Shown: one piece after another, positions 63,708 through 64,000 of the stretch
Layout of the letters: each line of letters starts with the position of its first letter
Position numbering within the stretch: the first letter of the stretch is position 1
Origin: Sulfuricurvum sp.
GTDB lineage: Bacteria; Campylobacterota; Campylobacteria; Campylobacterales; Sulfurimonadaceae
NCBI RefSeq assembly: GCF_028710345.1
Contig: NZ_JAQTUH010000008.1
Coordinates: 1-64,000, forward strand
Length of the DNA stretch: 64,000 nucleotides
Direction of reading: 5' to 3'
Made by a program: the position numbers and the translations under genes
The notes under the pieces: model-generated
Databases searched by the model: none
What the model saw: only the letters and a program-made list of their open reading frames with translations
Told to the model about the DNA's origin: nothing

Positions 63708-64000
63708 TTAATCGTCATTGGTGTATTTCTCTTTGATGTCTAAAAAGAGAGAGAAATTATCGAAAAAAAGATCAACTATTTTAGGATCAAAATGTTTACC
63801 ATATTCGGATTTTACAAATGAAAAAATCTCATCGAGCTTCCACCCCTTTTTATAGGTACGTGTACTGCTAATCGCATCGAGTACATCGGCGAAAGCAACA
63901 ATACGACCGAAGATATGTATTTCATGCCCTTTGAGCCCTCTTGGGTAGCCGCTGCCATCAAATTTTTCATGATGCTCATGAGCAATAATTGCGGCAACTT
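63708..64000 (-). CDS. HD-GYP domain protein, C-terminal part
   Basis: The gene runs off the right edge of the window; the frame is open from base 64000 to the TAA at 63708-63710. The visible last 96 residues carry the HD-GYP core: AHEHHEKFDGSGYPRGLKG (GYP motif), IHIFGRIVAFADVLDAI and KHFDPKIVDLFF. HD-GYP domains hydrolyse cyclic di-GMP to GMP. The HD signature and any receiver or sensor domain are beyond the window. The c-di-GMP theme is shared with the EAL protein at 1-405 and the GGDEF protein at 40193. Confidence 0.88.
   Translation of the reverse strand, partial: VAAIIAHEHHEKFDGSGYPRGLKGHEIHIFGRIVAFADVLDAISSTRTYKKGWKLDEIFSFVKSEYGKHFDPKIVDLFFDNFSLFLDIKEKYTNDD

Noticed and set aside
1-64000. 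CRISPR array, tRNA, rRNA or prophage genes
   Set aside because: No regularly spaced direct repeats, no clear cloverleaf sequence and no integrase, terminase or capsid-like protein was found by reading.

Overview
The window looks like a chromosomal segment of a Campylobacterota (Epsilonproteobacteria) member, most likely a free-living relative of Sulfuricurvum/Sulfurimonas. The basis is the UPF0323 lipoprotein, kinases whose phosphoacceptor motif is AHQWRQPL, QueH with a C-terminal extension, the block fabZ-lpxA-clpX-mreB-mreC-carB, and flhA following an Rrf2 regulator. The genus is inferred. No rRNA, tRNA, CRISPR array, transposase or integrase was recognised.

Layout. 1-405 is the end of an EAL-domain protein. 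435-10327 is a minus-strand housekeeping block: glutathionylspermidine-synthase-like ATP-grasp enzyme, UPF0323 lipoprotein, short YrdC-like protein, carB, mreC, mreB, clpX, lpxA, fabZ. 10409-19728 holds a CPA2 antiporter, a DUF4145 protein, a small c-type cytochrome, a PhnD-PAS sensor kinase, a chemoreceptor, queH and a cyclophilin. 19817-29807 is an acetate module on the plus strand: histidine kinase, OmpR-type regulator, porin, DUF485, ActP, DUF294 protein, DEDDh exonuclease and Acs. A tandem 11-bp repeat just ahead of the porin looks like the regulator's binding site.

29.8-35.3 kb is an accessory region carrying REP-like hairpins. It contains an outer-membrane-like protein, a MazEF-type toxin-antitoxin pair, a TIR / membrane protein / TIR locus (the best candidate for an undescribed defence system here), a TumE/TumA-type toxin-antitoxin pair with a perfect palindrome at its promoter, and YaeQ. 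35.3-41.5 kb has a P-loop ATPase followed by a signalling cluster: a winged-helix-LOV protein (probable blue-light sensor), a CheB-CheR-histidine kinase fusion and a receiver-PAS-GGDEF protein. This suggests a light-to-chemotaxis/c-di-GMP circuit.

41.6-56.4 kb mixes housekeeping genes (YebC, lytic transglycosylase, MFS and EamA transporters, methyltransferase, pseudouridine synthases, TetR-UbiB-membrane protein operon) with a Spherulin-4-type glycosidase-like lipoprotein and several unknown genes. 56.4-58.0 kb is an AAA ATPase plus DUF3226 (Toprim-like) pair resembling PARIS/OLD-type defence. 58.0-64.0 kb is a tight minus-strand group, Rrf2-flhA-DHH-ABC-F, preceded by the end of an HD-GYP protein. 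A 74-bp multi-hairpin repeat occurs three times between genes (25.3, 54.4 and 63.6 kb).
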